From an uncultured Eubacterium sp. (GTDB taxonomy: Bacteria; Bacillota_A; Clostridia; Lachnospirales; Lachnospiraceae), in the NCBI GenBank assembly GCA_910589045.1, contig CAJUSH010000001.1, forward strand, positions 78,301-87,400: DNA of 9,100 nucleotides, read 5' to 3'. Below the pieces are notes generated by a model. It was not told the origin of the DNA and did not search any database. It saw only the letters and a program-made list of their open reading frames with translations. A program made the translations under genes and the position numbers. Positions 6,898-9,100 of this stretch are shown piece by piece; position 1 is the stretch's first letter, and each line of letters starts with the position of its first letter.

Positions 6898-7368
6898 ATG
6901 CAAAAAAAATTAAAGTTAATGGCAGCTGCCGTGTTATGCTTTTTACTGGTACTCTCCATACCCGGGCAGATCGTACATGCAAAGACAGAGAGCAAGAAGT
7001 CGGTGACGCTTACGCTGACCGAAGAAAAGGCACATCGCACATGCAGTTTTTCGTGCAAAAAAGGCGCAAAGGTGAAAATAACGGTAAAGGTTCTCAGCGT
7101 ATCCGGAAAGGCAAATGACAAAAAGGTATATTTTGCAGGTGTCCGTTCGGATGAGGAGGGATTTGAAGGGCCGGTATTTCCTGATGTAAAAACAAATCAG
7201 TTTAGGAAGAATAAGACATTTACTTCAACGCAGTTTGTTGATTATCCCTGCAGATCAGGAATTATCTATTTTTCCCTGCCTGAAGGAATGGAAAAAATGA
7301 AAATAAAAGTTACATTTTCTTCTGTTGAGGGAAAGAAAGTAGTGAAGTCTTTAAAGAAGGTGGATTAG
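6898..7368 (+). CDS. Small secreted lysine-rich protein, unknown family (copy 2)
   Basis: This encodes 156 residues and is a paralogue of the 4600-5061 product. The signal peptide is residues 1-28 (KKLKLM, hydrophobic core, GQIVHA then KTESKK). The mature domain is basic and beta-rich, with the blocks shared between copies: SKKSVTLTL, KKGAKVKITVKVLSVSGKA, KNKTFTS, DYPC, FSLPEGMEKMKIKVTFSS. The Cys in YPC is conserved in both copies; the other cysteines are not at matching positions. In-frame ATGs at 6850 and 6868 would add an N-terminal extension that breaks the signal peptide and lacks a ribosome site, whereas AAAGAGGA at 6884-6891 is well placed for 6898. The two copies have diverged strongly in sequence (about half identical by eye), so the duplication is old, yet their flanking repeat arms stay nearly identical. 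Function unknown. Confidence 0.85.
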   Translation: MQKKLKLMAAAVLCFLLVLSIPGQIVHAKTESKKSVTLTLTEEKAHRTCSFSCKKGAKVKITVKVLSVSGKANDKKVYFAGVRSDEEGFEGPVFPDVKTNQFRKNKTFTSTQFVDYPCRSGIIYFSLPEGMEKMKIKVTFSSVEGKKVVKSLKKVD

Positions 7369-7395
7369 ATTTAGCTAAAGCCGGAACATGAAACA

Positions 7396-7412
7396 ACATA
7401 GCACATGTGAAT
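7396..7412. repeat. Right arm of 17-bp inverted repeat around the 6898 gene
   Basis: ACATAGCACATGTGAAT pairs with 6842-6858. The single mismatch (G7401 opposite T6853) would be a G-U pair in RNA. It lies 27 bp after the stop at 7368 and about 70 bp before the ATG at 7482. The element bounded by these arms is 571 bp. No target-site duplication is evident. Confidence 0.8.
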
Positions 7413-7481
7413 ATTTTAGAAGGGTAAGAATGCCGGCAATATTTTTTCTATATTACGAATAAGCGGAAAAAGAGGGGTTAT

Positions 7482-9100
7482 ATGAATCAATGTAAAAATA
7501 GATGCTGCATAGCACTGCTTGCACTTTTGCTGGTGTGTTTTGCAGTTCCACCAATAGAGACATCGGCAGCGGAAAAGCAGGGGACATGGACAACCTATAA
7601 GGAAGAGCAGTACTACACGTCAGATGATCTGGATGTATTGACTAAGTATATGAGCGAGCAGGTGTCTGAGTATGCGCAGACAATTAGGATATGCTATGAA
7701 AGTGACGATACATCTGCATTTAAAACTGTTAAGGTCCAGGATAATGGAGAGGAATATGAGTATACGCCTGTCTGGAGCATGATTTATGCACAGGATGATG
7801 CACTTAACTTAAATGATGGGATTGTTCCCCGCTATACGACAACAGGAGGTGTATGGGCAAGTACAAAGGTGTCCAGTGGGGGTATTTTAATAAAAACATA
7901 TTATACGTTTACAATTGGATACCGGCAGACAAAAGAGCAGATGACCAATGCAAATAATAAAATCAGAGAAGTTGTGAATCATGAATTGAAGATAGGGAAA
8001 TCTTCCGGGAAAACGGATTACCAGAAAGTGAAAGCGATTCATGATTATATTTGCAGATCGGTTTCGTATGATGATTCGTATTCAAACTACACAGAATATT
8101 TTGGATTATTTGAGCCATATCAGTTTGTATGTCAGGGGTATGCGCTTCTGTTTGATAAAATGTGCGAGGAGGCAGGTGTAGCCTCTTATATTATGAGTGG
8201 TATGGGGTATCCAAACGGCAGCCAAAAGGGAGAAGGACATGGCTGGAATTTTGTTAAAATTGATGATAAATGGTATTTTATAGATGTCACCTGGGATGAT
8301 GGTGAAAATAAAACTGAAAAAAATTATTATCACAAATATTTTTTATGCGGCAAAGATGAATTTTTAAAGAGTCATAAGCCGGAACCATTTTTTTATGGAA
8401 AATATAAATATCCGAACTTTTGTGTTTGCCCGAGCTATGAGGTGTTGGATTTTGCCTCCGAAAAATATCGTTTAACAATTTCTTTTGACAGCATGGGCGG
8501 CAGTGTGGTTGAAAGCCTGAAAAGTGATGTTGAAGGCACGATCGATCAAATGCCGGAGAGTCCGGTACGGCAGGGATATACGTTTGATGGCTGGTATTCA
8601 AATCCGGATGGAACAGGTGACGCATTGACTTCAAGTACGCGCATGGGTGACAATATCACCTATTATGCGAAATGGATTCCGGATTCTTCCGTATCATACA
8701 CGGTTTCGTTTGATAATCAGGATGGCAGTGATATATTTTCACAGGAAGTAGCAGAAAGTGGAGTGCTTGGGAGCCTGCCGACGCCGAGCAGAGAAGGATA
8801 CACATTCATAGGGTGGTATACGCAGGCAAGCGGCGGAGAAAAAATCACAGGAAATGAAGTGATCACAGGAAATGTTACATACTATGCGCAGTGGAGCAAG
8901 GATGTAGTAAACTACACGGTAAGCTTTGACGCGCAGGGAGGAAGCGCCGTACCGTCGCAGACGGTAGCTGAGAACGGAAAGCTGGGGACATTGCCGAGTA
9001 CGGGCAGGTCAGGGTATACCTTTACAGGGTGGTATACGCAGGCAGGCGGCGGAGAAAAAATCACAGGAAATGAAGTGATCACAGGAAATGTTACATACTA
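7482..9100 (+). CDS. Secreted transglutaminase-like protein with InlB-type B-repeats, 3'-partial
   Basis: The frame is open to the window edge (539 complete codons). The ATG at 7482 follows AGAGGGG at 7471-7477. Residues 1-~30 are a signal peptide (CIALLALLLVCFAVPP...TSAAE). Residues ~175-275 form a transglutaminase-like (papain-fold) domain with all three expected residues: Cys217 in VCQGYALLFDKMC, His253 in GHGWNFVKI and Asp268 in YFIDVTWDD. From residue ~331 there are at least three B-repeats of the Listeria-Bacteroides type, each with GYTF-x-GWY and ending YYA-x-W: ~331-398, ~406-471, and ~478 to the edge. Such proteins may cross-link or cleave wall or host proteins, and bacterial members of this fold are often proteases. 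Active residues are intact, but the reaction cannot be assigned. No lipobox is seen (LLVC lacks the small residue before Cys). Anchoring signals, if any, are beyond the window. Confidence 0.9.
   Translation, partial: MNQCKNRCCIALLALLLVCFAVPPIETSAAEKQGTWTTYKEEQYYTSDDLDVLTKYMSEQVSEYAQTIRICYESDDTSAFKTVKVQDNGEEYEYTPVWSMIYAQDDALNLNDGIVPRYTTTGGVWASTKVSSGGILIKTYYTFTIGYRQTKEQMTNANNKIREVVNHELKIGKSSGKTDYQKVKAIHDYICRSVSYDDSYSNYTEYFGLFEPYQFVCQGYALLFDKMCEEAGVASYIMSGMGYPNGSQKGEGHGWNFVKIDDKWYFIDVTWDDGENKTEKNYYHKYFLCGKDEFLKSHKPEPFFYGKYKYPNFCVCPSYEVLDFASEKYRLTISFDSMGGSVVESLKSDVEGTIDQMPESPVRQGYTFDGWYSNPDGTGDALTSSTRMGDNITYYAKWIPDSSVSYTVSFDNQDGSDIFSQEVAESGVLGSLPTPSREGYTFIGWYTQASGGEKITGNEVITGNVTYYAQWSKDVVNYTVSFDAQGGSAVPSQTVAENGKLGTLPSTGRSGYTFTGWYTQAGGGEKITGNEVITGNVTY
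8697..9100 (+). repeat. 216-bp tandem repeat encoding B-repeats, running off the window
   Basis: Two units start at 8697 and 8913, exactly 216 bp (72 codons) apart. The first part of each unit has diverged, but 8811-8884 and 9027-9100 are identical at 73 of 74 positions. Within each unit a 13-nt direct repeat (ATCACAGGAAATG) recurs at 18-bp spacing (8844 and 8862; 9060 and 9078), encoding ITGNEV-ITGNVT. The near identity of one half-unit against a diverged other half suggests recent gene conversion or slippage. Confidence 0.85.

Noticed and set aside
6822..7118. Alternative + strand open frame overlapping the start of the 6898 gene
   Set aside because: It has no ribosome site or protein-like pattern, and the overlapping frame carries a clear signal peptide and a paralogue.
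7369..7381. Palindrome TTTAGCTAAA after the 6898 gene as a terminator
   Set aside because: It is short and AT-rich, has no loop and no following T run, so it does not look like an intrinsic terminator.
8106..8634. Antisense open frames across the transglutaminase gene
   Set aside because: The sense frame carries an intact Cys-His-Asp set and domain motifs; the antisense frames lack ribosome sites and recognisable features.

Overview
The window looks like a surface-protein region of a Gram-positive, low-to-mid GC member of the Clostridia, most likely a gut or rumen Lachnospiraceae-type bacterium. That is inference. It rests on strong AGGAGG-type ribosome binding sites, codon use, and a set of exported proteins built from BspA-type leucine-rich repeats, Big_2 (bacterial Ig-like) domains, InlB/Listeria-Bacteroides B-repeats, cohesin and type I dockerin modules, and a transglutaminase-like domain. 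Every supported gene is on the + strand. Every gene whose N-terminus is visible starts with a signal peptide. No RNA gene, transposase, CRISPR array or clear intrinsic terminator was found.

Layout. (1) 1-4535 is the 3' part of a giant surface protein whose start lies left of the window: end of an LRR array, a beta-rich region of unknown type, a probable beta-propeller, two CARDB-like domains, three Big_2 domains with one B-repeat-like domain among them, a Pro/Thr linker, a second B-repeat and an Fn3-like end. (2) 4600-5061 encodes a small, lysine-rich secreted protein of unknown family. (3) 5204-5929 and 5947-6711 form a two-gene operon: a secreted cohesin-dockerin protein, then a cohesin-like protein with a C-terminal membrane anchor. 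A 25-codon ORF that is little more than a signal peptide (6734-6811) follows. (4) 6898-7368 is a diverged paralogue of gene 2. (5) 7482 to the right edge is the 5' part of a secreted transglutaminase-like protein carrying tandem B-repeats.

The most unusual signal is not a gene. Each copy of the small secreted-protein family lies between a pair of inverted 17-bp repeats sharing the core CACATGTGYTATG: 4554-4570 with 5082-5098 (perfect) and 6842-6858 with 7396-7412 (one mismatch, which would be a G-U pair in RNA). The palindrome CACATGTG was seen at these four places only. The arms could be ends of a small non-autonomous mobile cassette, operators (each visible transcription unit start has one upstream), or sequences that pair the two ends of an mRNA.

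Taken together the genes suggest a cell-envelope module. The dockerin of the 5204 gene could dock on a membrane-anchored cohesin such as that of the 5947 gene, while the large LRR/Big_2 and transglutaminase/B-repeat proteins act in adhesion or wall-surface work. Physical partnership between these genes is inferred from domain type and adjacency only.
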